NCBI GenBank assembly: GCA_947425005.1
Contig: CANDYP010000054.1
Location: forward strand, 1 to 8,648
Reading direction: 5' to 3'
DNA: 8,648 bases
Source: Rickettsiales bacterium
GTDB lineage: Bacteria; Pseudomonadota; Alphaproteobacteria; Rickettsiales; UBA1997
Below the pieces are notes generated by a model. It saw nothing but the letters and a program-made list of their open reading frames with translations. It did no database searches and was not told the origin of the DNA. Every line of letters starts with the position of its first letter. The first letter of the stretch is position 1. The translations under genes and the position numbers were made by a program. Of the stretch, positions 1 to 5,367 are shown piece after piece.

Positions 1-30
1 TTGACTTAAAAAAAATCTGTCAGGTATACA
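1..30 (+). promoter_or_regulatory. Putative sigma70-type promoter of the HigBA-like module
   Basis: A -35-like TTGACT (1-6) is followed after 18 bp by a -10-like TATACA (25-30). The predicted transcript start near 37 leaves a leader of about 30 nt before the toxin ATG at 66. The -10 hexamer sits inside a palindrome (18-35), as expected for an autoregulated toxin-antitoxin promoter. The window begins at the first base of the -35 box, so upstream elements are not visible. The call rests on consensus matching and position only. Confidence 0.5.
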
Positions 31-35
31 TGACA
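18..35. promoter_or_regulatory. Palindromic operator overlapping the -10 box
   Basis: Bases 18-35 form an 18-bp inverted repeat, TGTCAgGTATACaTGACA. Outer arms TGTCA and TGACA share a centre (between 26 and 27) with the inner GTATAC, and only the pair 23/30 fails to match. It covers the putative -10 element. Helix-turn-helix antitoxins of HigA-like modules commonly bind such sites to repress their own operon, so the likely ligand is the antitoxin encoded at 385-717. Binding itself is inferred. Confidence 0.5.
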
Positions 36-65
36 TAATTATTTTAAAACTTCACCACGGTTTTT

Positions 66-401
66 ATGTTTTTGATCCCGCAACAAATTTTTTACTACAC
101 AAGTCGCAACCAGAAAATTCCTTTTAAGGAATGGATCGATGATTTGGATTCGACGATAAAAGACCTGATTCACGAAAGATTAGAAAAAGTCAAAGTAGGT
201 TATTTTGGAGATTACAAAAATCTTGGCGACGGGGTATTTGAGCTAAGAATCCACTTCGGCCCAGGTTACAGAATTTATTACGGAATAATCGGTAGAGACA
301 TAGTTCTGTTGCTTTGTGGTGGCGATAAAGATGATCAGAAAAGGGATGTTAAAAAAGCAAAATTTCTTTGGGAGGATTACAAAAATGCAAAAAAAGACTA
401 A
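66..401 (+). CDS. Type II toxin, RelE/ParE superfamily (HigB-like, Gp49 family)
   Basis: This 111-residue protein is a predicted toxin of the family sometimes called addiction module killer protein (HI1419-like, phage Gp49-related). The diagnostic central and C-terminal pattern is present: KNLGDGVFELRI (51-62), GPGYRIYY (65-72), then LLLCGGDK (81-88) followed by QKRD and an AK-containing helix. Conserved basic residues include R61, R69 and K88. Relatives are usually mRNA interferases acting with the ribosome; that activity is inferred here. The length is normal for the family. The ATG at 66 has no clear Shine-Dalgarno sequence; a TTG two codons downstream is the only close alternative. The toxin comes first and overlaps the antitoxin gene by 17 bp, which is the usual order for this type and implies translational coupling. 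Confidence 0.9.
   Translation: MFLIPQQIFYYTSRNQKIPFKEWIDDLDSTIKDLIHERLEKVKVGYFGDYKNLGDGVFELRIHFGPGYRIYYGIIGRDIVLLLCGGDKDDQKRDVKKAKFLWEDYKNAKKD
370..375 (+). promoter_or_regulatory. Shine-Dalgarno sequence fixing the antitoxin start
   Basis: GGGAGG lies inside the end of the toxin gene, 9 nt before the ATG at 385. It is one of the few strong ribosome binding sites in the window. It favours the start at 385 over the ATG at 316, which would lengthen the antitoxin by 23 residues read out of frame through the toxin's conserved C-terminus. A strong internal site would help keep antitoxin in excess over toxin. Confidence 0.7.
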
Positions 402-717
402 AACAAAAAGAGTGTTTCCAACTTGGGACAGCTTGGTTGTTGAACAATTTAAGAAGGATCCGGAGTTCTTAAATTTGGCTCTTAAAAGAACTTTTCGCGA
501 GTACGTTCAAACTGGTGACGAATTTTTCTTGAGAGAAACTTTAAAGCAAGCTGCTGCAGCTAAGGGAGTTACTCAACTCGCCAAAGAAACCGGCCTCAGT
601 CGCCAATATCTTTACGAAATGTTGTCGGAAAAAGGCAATCCAACTTTGGCAACTTTTCGCTCCGTGCTCAAGGCCCTAGGTTTTAAAATGTATGTCAGAG
701 AAATAAAATCAGCCTAA
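385..717 (+). CDS. HigA-like antitoxin, HTH (HI1420-like addiction module antidote)
   Basis: The chosen start at 385 gives 110 residues. The C-terminal half is a Cro/C1-type helix-turn-helix typical of the HI1420-like antidote family. GVTQLAKETGLSRQYLYEML (61-80) is the DNA-binding core, followed by the family signature GNPTLATF (84-91) and an ALGFK strand. The N-terminal segment with FREYVQTGDEFFLRETL (37-53) matches the region that normally precedes the HTH. It should neutralise the adjacent toxin and repress the promoter through the palindrome at 18-35. The longer reading from 316 is unlikely because the Shine-Dalgarno sequence and toxin overlap support 385. The gene ends convergently with trpC, and the two coding sequences overlap by 9 bp (709-717). 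Confidence 0.88.
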   Translation: MQKKTKTKRVFPTWDSLVVEQFKKDPEFLNLALKRTFREYVQTGDEFFLRETLKQAAAAKGVTQLAKETGLSRQYLYEMLSEKGNPTLATFRSVLKALGFKMYVREIKSA

Positions 718-1497
718 AATATCCTGCACCGCGTGGAGGATATTTTTTTGTCTCATGAAATGCTCGCCGATTAAGAAGCAGTTGATGCCAGCTTGTCGTA
801 GCAAATCAATATCCAGCGCATCTTTTATCCCACTTTCAGAAACTAAAACGTAGTCATCCGGCACTTGTTCGCATAAAAAAAGCGAAGTTTGGAGATCAAT
901 TTTTAGCGTTTTTAAATCACGATTATTAATGCCAAGTAGTTTGCTTTTTAAGCGAGAGGCGCGCTGCAATTCTGCCTCATTGTGAACCTCAATCAGCACA
1001 GACAGGCCAGCGTCAAAAGCGCATTGCTCTAACTCTTGCAACTTGGCGTCATCGAGCATCGCCACGATCAACAAAATGCAATCAGCGCCCAACATCTTCG
1101 CTTCATAAATTTGGTAAGTGTCGACCATAAAATCTTTGCGCAAAATCGGCAGATTGGAAATGGCGCGCACCTCCTGCAAATATTCGCTCTTCCCCATGAA
1201 GTATTTTTCATCAGTCAGAATTGAAAGGCAGGTTGCACCGGCTGTTTCGTAGTCTTTGGCAATTTCAATGTGATTAAAATCTGCGCGAATTAATCCGTGC
1301 GAAGGCGAGGCTTTTTTGATCTCGCAAATCAATCCAACCTCATTGCGAAAACTTTTTTCTTTGAGTGCGGCGAAGAAATTTTTCGGCGCATCCAAGCATT
1401 TTGTGCGAGCGCAAATTTCTTGCACCGACAATTCTTTCTTGCGATTGCGAACCTCAACAAGCTTGTGTTGATAGATCTCTTCGAGGATATTTTTCAT
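709..1497 (-). CDS. trpC: Indole-3-glycerol phosphate synthase
   Basis: This enzyme closes CdRP to indole-3-glycerol phosphate in tryptophan biosynthesis, a soluble (beta/alpha)8-barrel reaction. The full-length 262-residue product shows the family landmarks. CEIKKASPSHG (58-68) carries the catalytic E59 and K61, LRKDF (119-123) the general-acid lysine K121, and LIEVHN (168-173) E170. INNRDL (190-195) and SESG (220-223) bind substrate and phosphate. The usual LIGESLMR near the end reads LIGEHFMR (242-249), a mild variation. No trpF domain is fused and no other trp gene is in the window. It diverges from hemB across 73 bp; a weak promoter for it may be TTGAAA (1550-1545) with CAGAAT (1527-1522), spacer 17. 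No Shine-Dalgarno sequence precedes the ATG. Its 3' end overlaps the antitoxin gene by 9 bp. Confidence 0.96.
   Translation of the reverse strand: MKNILEEIYQHKLVEVRNRKKELSVQEICARTKCLDAPKNFFAALKEKSFRNEVGLICEIKKASPSHGLIRADFNHIEIAKDYETAGATCLSILTDEKYFMGKSEYLQEVRAISNLPILRKDFMVDTYQIYEAKMLGADCILLIVAMLDDAKLQELEQCAFDAGLSVLIEVHNEAELQRASRLKSKLLGINNRDLKTLKIDLQTSLFLCEQVPDDYVLVSESGIKDALDIDLLRQAGINCFLIGEHFMRQKNILHAVQDILG
716..749 (+). terminator. Rho-independent terminator of the HigBA-like module, inside the trpC 3' end
   Basis: AAAATATCC (716-724) pairs with GGATATTTT (738-746). T725-A737 extends the stem, and CAC (727-729)/GTG (733-735) form an inner stem around a 3-nt loop after one G-G mismatch. A run of seven T (743-749) lies at the 3' side on the plus strand. 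It begins at the antitoxin stop codon and is therefore encoded within the last codons of trpC on the opposite strand. On the minus strand the T run is only four bases and is part of the stem, so termination there should be weaker. Confidence 0.7.
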
Positions 1498-1570
1498 GGA
1501 AGTTAAAGTGTGTGAGGGTTAATTCTGCAGCGCCGGAACCTAGTTTTCAAAAATCCCAATTTCAAATAAT

Positions 1571-2575
1571 ATGACTGATTTTTCTTGCGGAACTTTTCCT
1601 AGAACGCGTTTGAGACGCAATCGTAAAGCGCCCTGGATCCGCGAATTAACAGCGCAAAACACGCTCTTGCCACGGGATTTAATCTTGCCGCTTTTCGTCA
1701 TCGAGGGCAAAAAAACGGAAGAAAAAATCTCTCAACTTCCAGGCATTTCGCGCCTGTCGATTGACCTAATTGTGAAGAAAGCCAAAGAGGCGCGAGATCT
1801 TGGCATTCCTGCTTTGATGCTATTTCCGGTGATTGAGCAAAAGCTAAAAAATTCGTCGGGAAAAGAAGCGTGGAATGCAGAAAATTTAATGTGTCGTACC
1901 ATTCGTGAAGTCAAAAATGCTGTGCCGGAAATCGGCGTGATTGCTGATGTAGCGCTAGATCCCTACACGTCTCACGGCCATGACGGCATTGTTGACGCGC
2001 GCGGTTACGTTGAAAATGACGCGACAATTGAAGTGCTGTGCCGACAAGCATTAGTGCAGGCGGAAGCCGGTTGCGACATCATCGCGCCTTCAGACATGAT
2101 GGATGGCAGAATCGGTGTGATCCGCGATGCGCTTGATGATCAAGGCTTCGTCGATGTTTCAATAATGTCTTACGCCGTGAAATATGCGTCGAGTTTTTAT
2201 GGGCCGTTCAGACACGCGGTTGGATCAGCTGCTAACTTAAAAAGTTCCGACAAAAAAACTTACCAAATGGATTTTAGAAATTCCGCCGAAGCCCTGCGCG
2301 AAATCGCCGTGGATGTCGAAGAAGGTGCTGACATGATTATTGTTAAGCCGGGAATGCCTTACTTAGACGTGGTCTCGCAAGCTGCACAAAATTTTCAACT
2401 TCCCGTCGTGTCCTACCAAGTGAGCGGCGAATACGCGATGTTAAAACACGCCGCCACTGCCGGCGCCTTTGATTTCGACGCCGCTTTTTACGAGAGCCTA
2501 ATTTCTTTCAAAAGAGCCGGCGCCTCAGCAATCATCACCTACGGTGCGATTGAAATGGCAAAACTCATAAAATAA
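1571..2575 (+). CDS. hemB: Delta-aminolevulinic acid dehydratase (porphobilinogen synthase), Mg-type
   Basis: This enzyme condenses two 5-aminolevulinate molecules to porphobilinogen, the first common step to heme, in the cytoplasm. The 334-residue length is normal. Schiff-base lysines are K204 in SYAVKYASSFYGPFR (200-214) and K259 in IVKPGMPYLD (257-266). The metal-site loop reads DVALDPYTSHGHDG (126-139). The three zinc-binding cysteines of E. coli/animal enzymes are replaced by A128, D130 and D138, placing it in the Mg-dependent class seen in Alphaproteobacteria, pseudomonads and plants. The N-terminal RLRRNRKAPWIRE (13-25) is also typical. The ATG at 1571 lacks a Shine-Dalgarno sequence, but the N-terminus aligns with the family. 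It is probably cotranscribed with the KTSC gene 14 bp downstream. Confidence 0.97.
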   Translation: MTDFSCGTFPRTRLRRNRKAPWIRELTAQNTLLPRDLILPLFVIEGKKTEEKISQLPGISRLSIDLIVKKAKEARDLGIPALMLFPVIEQKLKNSSGKEAWNAENLMCRTIREVKNAVPEIGVIADVALDPYTSHGHDGIVDARGYVENDATIEVLCRQALVQAEAGCDIIAPSDMMDGRIGVIRDALDDQGFVDVSIMSYAVKYASSFYGPFRHAVGSAANLKSSDKKTYQMDFRNSAEALREIAVDVEEGADMIIVKPGMPYLDVVSQAAQNFQLPVVSYQVSGEYAMLKHAATAGAFDFDAAFYESLISFKRAGASAIITYGAIEMAKLIK

Positions 2576-2589
2576 TTTTAGGTAATTCA

Positions 2590-2805
2590 ATGGATAGAAA
2601 ACCCGTAAACTCTTCCAGCATTCGTTCAGTAGGCTATGATGCGACCTTGCGCATCATGGAAATCGAGTTTGATTCTGGTGGGATTTATCAATATTTCGAT
2701 ACGCCACAACATCTTTACCAAGAGATGATGAGCGCAACTTCAAAGGGTAAATTTTTTGATAGTAACATCATTAAGCATCATTACAGATACCGTAAAATTA
2801 ACTAA
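2590..2805 (+). CDS. KTSC-domain small protein
   Basis: This 71-residue protein is almost entirely one KTSC domain, the short domain first noted at the C-terminus of some lysyl-tRNA synthetases and also found alone. It shows the expected N-terminal SSSIRSVGYD (8-17), a hydrophobic strand IMEIEF (22-27), the central YxY motif (Y33-Q-Y35), and the end pattern SATSKGKFF (48-56) followed by NIIKHHYRYRKI. The function of the family is not established; RNA binding has been suggested. A weak AGG lies 7 nt before the ATG. It lies 14 bp after hemB and 15 bp before the NYN gene, so it probably belongs to the same transcript. No signal peptide or membrane segment is seen. Confidence 0.8.
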   Translation: MDRKPVNSSSIRSVGYDATLRIMEIEFDSGGIYQYFDTPQHLYQEMMSATSKGKFFDSNIIKHHYRYRKIN

Positions 2806-2820
2806 GTCATAAACCCGCAC

Positions 2821-3564
2821 ATGTTCAAACCCAAAACCACAAAGATTGCAGAGATAGCCAAAAATAAATCACAAGTTATTGCACAGCTGGAAAGTATTTT
2901 TAGTGCTAAAACTCGTATCTATATTGATTACGCGAATGTTCGGCCATGGAGTTCAAAACTTGGATGGCACATTGACGTAAAGCGCTTGAAACAGTTTTTA
3001 GATTCATTCGCAAATATCGAATGCGTGAATTTTTACAACGGCTACATCAAAGATGATGAAAAGTCGGAATCAGAAAAAAGAAATATCGAAAATTGCAAAT
3101 ATACGCTGCGCACCAAGCCCGTCAAAATAATGAAGCTATCAACCAATGTATCTAGTATACCAGCTGACTCAACCGCCATCCTCAATCAATTTATTCGTCG
3201 TGCATTACTAAGAAAATATGAGATTGAAACTATTGAATATCTGAATAGCAGATTCAGAGAAATGAACAAAAAAGGAGAAGACTCTATTGAAGACAGAAAA
3301 TGCAATTTTGACGTAGAGATCGGCGTGGATATGTTGCTCGACTGTGAAAAAAACGGCACTGATGTTTTTGTTCTGTGGAGCGGAGACAGTGACTTTGCGG
3401 ACCCTCTCAAAAAGCTGATGGCGGCAGGTAAGAAAGTTATTTTATTTGCAACTGTGCGGAGAGTTTCGAAAGAGCTTTCTGATCTGTGTGAAAGCGGATT
3501 GCTGATTTTTGATATTAAAAAAATCCAAAATTTTATCTGTTGGATGAAAGAGATGGAGCCCTAG
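2821..3564 (+). CDS. NYN-domain (LabA/DUF88-like) predicted ribonuclease
   Basis: This 247-residue protein has a PIN-like NYN domain. Conserved acidic positions expected to bind Mg2+ are visible: D36 and N39 in YIDYANV (34-40), D164/E166/D170 in KCNFDVEIGVDML (160-172), and D189/D191 in LWSGDSDFADPL (185-196). GKKVILFA (203-210) and a C-terminal SKELSDLC follow, as in LabA-like proteins. Residues about 75-155 form a charged insertion between the first acidic motif and the second, with no motif I recognise. NYN proteins are predicted or shown RNases; the target here is unknown. It follows the KTSC gene by 15 bp with no obvious promoter between. A hairpin starts 10 bp after the TAG stop. The start is the first ATG, without a Shine-Dalgarno sequence. 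Confidence 0.85.
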   Translation: MFKPKTTKIAEIAKNKSQVIAQLESIFSAKTRIYIDYANVRPWSSKLGWHIDVKRLKQFLDSFANIECVNFYNGYIKDDEKSESEKRNIENCKYTLRTKPVKIMKLSTNVSSIPADSTAILNQFIRRALLRKYEIETIEYLNSRFREMNKKGEDSIEDRKCNFDVEIGVDMLLDCEKNGTDVFVLWSGDSDFADPLKKLMAAGKKVILFATVRRVSKELSDLCESGLLIFDIKKIQNFICWMKEMEP

Positions 3565-3573
3565 AAACGCGAA

Positions 3574-3597
3574 AGGGGCTGCGTTTAAGCAGCCCCT
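3574..3597. terminator. Strong hairpin after the NYN gene, possible terminator
   Basis: AGGGGCTGC (3574-3582) and GCAGCCCCT (3589-3597) form a perfect 9-bp GC-rich stem with a 6-nt loop, GTTTAA, 10 bp after the NYN stop. No T run follows on either strand, so it is not a canonical Rho-independent terminator. It may stabilise the 3' end or act with Rho. A small palindrome CTCTAGAG (3601-3608) and a 5-bp hairpin GATCT-TTT-AGATC (3614-3626) follow directly. Confidence 0.45.
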
Positions 3598-3627
3598 AAG
3601 CTCTAGAGTTAGTGATCTTTTAGATCG

Positions 3628-3762
3628 GTGAAAAGAGTAAAAATTGAAGAGTTTAAAGGCAAGTTTCATTTCAATAAGCCTGTACTTAAGTGGCAAAGTC
3701 AGATGGGTGAACTTTCGCAGGGGCGACAAATAAGAGTGGGGCGGATCAAAAAATTCTTATAA
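3628..3762 (+). CDS. Possible 44-codon small ORF of unknown function
   Basis: A GTG at 3628 opens 44 codons ending at TAA (3760-3762). The predicted peptide begins (M)KRVKIEEFKGKFHF and ends GRIKKFL; it is rich in Lys and Arg and has one Trp (22). No Shine-Dalgarno sequence is visible, and the start lies just after a small hairpin. It converges on the RelE/ParE toxin gene, with 8 bp between the stops. I do not recognise the product. It could be a real short gene, the remnant of a longer decayed gene, or a chance open frame. The 206-bp stretch 3565-3770 contains nothing else that I can support apart from the hairpins. Confidence 0.22.
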   Translation: MKRVKIEEFKGKFHFNKPVLKWQSQMGELSQGRQIRVGRIKKFL

Positions 3763-3770
3763 ATTCAGCG

Positions 3771-4091
3771 CTACATCTTTTTTTGAGTCGAGTGTTTTAC
3801 CTTCAAAATTCTTACCTCATCTTTTGTCACCAGAAAAATTACGCGAAAAGTTTTTTTGTAAATAAGGTGACGAATTTCGGCCTTCGAACTTTGTTTTAAA
3901 AATTCATTTTCGGGAGCAAGCGCATATCGGTTGGGAAATTCTGCAAGCGACTGAATGGCTTTAATAACTCCTCCTAGCCATTCCATGGCAACCAATGGCT
4001 GATGCTGCGTAAAGGTGATATAATCTGCCTGCTTTTGCAGGGCGATTTTGATGTGACTGGGGATTAAAACTTTGTGGTGTTTGGTGGGCAT
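3771..4091 (-). CDS. Type II toxin, RelE/ParE family
   Basis: This 106-residue protein matches the ParE/RelE fold. N-terminal helices carry the ADYITF...PLVAMEWLGGVIKAIQSLAEFP pattern (22-53). The C-terminal strands contain EIRHLIYKKTFRVIFLV (72-88), with the conserved basic residues R74 and R83, and then DEVRILKVKHS (91-101). The final His (100) is in the usual place of the VRH motif. Relatives either cut mRNA on ribosomes (RelE) or poison gyrase (ParE), and sequence alone does not decide which. The ATG lies 3 bp after the antitoxin stop, so translation is probably coupled. The order antitoxin then toxin is the reverse of the first module in this window. Confidence 0.85.
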   Translation of the reverse strand: MPTKHHKVLIPSHIKIALQKQADYITFTQHQPLVAMEWLGGVIKAIQSLAEFPNRYALAPENEFLKQSSKAEIRHLIYKKTFRVIFLVTKDEVRILKVKHSTQKKM

Positions 4092-4094
4092 TAG

Positions 4095-4412
4095 TTAGTT
4101 ACGTTTGGCTTTGCTAATTTTCTTTTGTGGTTGAGTGATTCTTTGTTTCAACTCTTCAAATACCTCTTCAGCTGAGGAATAGTTTCCATCCTCAAAATCT
4201 TGCCAGCTTTGTCTGATGTCAGCCAAATTCTCTTCCATTTCGAGCCGTTCTTGCATTTTTTGAAATGCTGACGCATCGATCACAACAATCTCAGCCTTAC
4301 CATTCACGGTTAAAACCGTTGGCCGGCCGGATTTTTTTAAAACAGAAATGAATTGAACCGTATTTTTTTTGAAGTCGGTGAGGGGGCGGATGTCTTGAAT
4401 AATGTTGAGCAT
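4095..4412 (-). CDS. Phd/YefM-family antitoxin
   Basis: This 105-residue protein has the Phd/YefM N-terminal DNA-binding and dimerisation fold: IRPLTDFKKNTVQFISVLKKSGRP (8-31), then TVLTVNGKAEIVVIDASAFQKM (32-53). The C-terminal half, with LADIRQSWQDFEDGNYSSAEEVFEEL (63-88), is the flexible region that normally wraps the toxin. A lysine-rich tail (97-104) follows. It should neutralise the toxin encoded 3 bp downstream and repress the operon through the palindromes at 4413-4469. The ATG at 4412 has no Shine-Dalgarno sequence. An alternative later start would remove the conserved N-terminus. Confidence 0.88.
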   Translation of the reverse strand: MLNIIQDIRPLTDFKKNTVQFISVLKKSGRPTVLTVNGKAEIVVIDASAFQKMQERLEMEENLADIRQSWQDFEDGNYSSAEEVFEELKQRITQPQKKISKAKRN

Positions 4413-4469
4413 AGTTTTTAAAAAGTTTTTAAAAGATTTAATTAGAATCTATTAAATCTTTTAAAAGAT
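4413..4469. promoter_or_regulatory. Array of A/T palindromes, candidate antitoxin operator
   Basis: A perfect 14-bp palindrome, ATCTTTTAAAAGAT, lies at 4456-4469. A 12/14 copy is at 4424-4437 and a weaker 10/14 copy at 4413-4426. Their centres are 11 and 32 bp apart, close to one and three helical turns, so the sites would face the same side of the DNA. Bases 4413-4434 are also an exact tandem copy of an 11-mer (AGTTTTTAAAA, twice). In addition, 4427-4442 and 4451-4466 form a 16-bp perfect inverted repeat around an 8-nt loop. This fits cooperative Phd/YefM repression. The hairpin could also help end the FTR1 transcript. Confidence 0.5.
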
Positions 4470-4475
4470 AGTCAA
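4446..4475 (-). promoter_or_regulatory. Putative promoter of the Phd/YefM-RelE/ParE module
   Basis: On the minus strand TTGACT (4475-4470) is followed after 18 bp by TAGATT (4451-4446), giving a leader of about 27 nt before the antitoxin ATG. The -35 hexamer is identical to that of the first toxin-antitoxin module. The spacer and -10 lie within the palindromes described at 4413-4469. The -10 matches consensus at only four of six positions. Confidence 0.4.
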
Positions 4476-4493
4476 ATAATTTTTTTAGAGGAA

Positions 4494-5294
4494 CTACATT
4501 CTCTTCGCGATTCTTAATCCCGTTACCAACACTGCCAACATCCCAAAATAAGCGATTAGTTGGGAGCCCGCTGGTTGGTCGATGTAGCCGAAAAAGATGT
4601 GGAGGAATTTTCCGAAGAAACTTTCTTGAGATAAAATTGCTGAGGCGTCGAAGGCGGGATTGGCTAGGGCGGGGACGATTTGGGCATTGATCCAGAATCC
4701 GATTCCTTGGGCGGTGATTCCGGCGGCAAAAAAGATCAAGATCCACGTCGTGACGATGAAAAAATATTTGCCGGAGGCTTTTAAAATTCCCAAATAAAGT
4801 GCTAGTCCGGCAGTTGATCCGAGAGCAATTCCTACGGCTAATCCTGAAACAATTTCTCCGACTGAAGTGCCAGAAACATAGTAGCTGTAGGTGAAAAGTA
4901 CGATCTCGGCGCTCTCGCGCAGCACGGATAAAAACACTACGACTAGCAAAATGTAGAGCGGTTTTTTGCCGTCGCGAATAGAATTGCTGAGTCTTTTTAA
5001 TTCGCCGGAAATAGATTTGGCGTGCTTCTGCATCCACAAAACTGTCCAGCCAATCATTACGGCGGCGGCGATTAAAATTAGGCCATTAAAAAATTCTTGG
5101 CCCATGCCGTCCAAACTTTCTGAGATTTTATCGGTTGAAAGTGCAAGTAAGAGTGAGGCTACAATGCCAAGCCCCAAGCCGCTTAAGATCCATTTAGTGC
5201 GGCCGGGAATATTTTTGGTGGCGGCGGTGAGGATCCCAAGAATTAATGAAATTTCCAAGATTTCGCGGAAAACTACGATTGCGATTTGCAGCAT
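4494..5294 (-). CDS. FTR1/EfeU-family iron permease
   Basis: This 266-residue integral inner-membrane protein is likely an iron importer of the FTR1 family. The two REXXE motifs that define the family are present: REILE (10-14) in the first membrane helix and RESAE (126-130) in the middle of the protein. The family block GQEFFNGLILIAAAVMIGWTVLW (65-87) lies between them. About seven hydrophobic helices are visible. A positively charged loop (90-111) precedes the fourth helix. The length is typical of bacterial EfeU-like proteins without periplasmic extensions. No efeO or efeB partner, and no multicopper oxidase, is in the window. It diverges from hemW over 73 A/T-rich bases; I see no convincing Fur box there. 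The first ATG was chosen because the REXXE motif normally starts about ten residues in. Confidence 0.9.
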   Translation of the reverse strand: MLQIAIVVFREILEISLILGILTAATKNIPGRTKWILSGLGLGIVASLLLALSTDKISESLDGMGQEFFNGLILIAAAVMIGWTVLWMQKHAKSISGELKRLSNSIRDGKKPLYILLVVVFLSVLRESAEIVLFTYSYYVSGTSVGEIVSGLAVGIALGSTAGLALYLGILKASGKYFFIVTTWILIFFAAGITAQGIGFWINAQIVPALANPAFDASAILSQESFFGKFLHIFFGYIDQPAGSQLIAYFGMLAVLVTGLRIAKRM

Positions 5295-5367
5295 TTTTTA
5301 GAGAATTTTTTTGTGAAAAAAATAAGGAAGGACAACATTTTAAAAATTTTAAACTAGATCAAGCCAA

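Noticed and set aside
316..384. Upstream ATG that would lengthen the HigA-like antitoxin by 23 residues
   Set aside because: The extra residues are an out-of-frame reading of the toxin's conserved C-terminus, and a good Shine-Dalgarno sequence points to 385.
3442..3729. 95-codon minus-strand frame over the NYN 3' end and following gap
   Set aside because: It is antisense to the conserved C-terminus of the NYN protein, reads through the hairpin at 3574-3597 and shows no domain.
3730..3760. ATAAGA/TCTTAT inverted repeat near the end of the second toxin gene
   Set aside because: Only 6 bp with a 19-nt loop, and no T run in a suitable place; too weak to call a terminator.
4438..5037. 199-codon minus-strand open frame inside the FTR1 gene
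   Set aside because: It is out of frame with the permease, whose motifs are clear, and its product is an Arg/Phe/His-rich sequence without any family pattern.
5295..5367. Possible Fur or other iron-responsive box between FTR1 and hemW
   Set aside because: The region is simply A/T-rich; no match to the Fur consensus or another known iron box could be supported.
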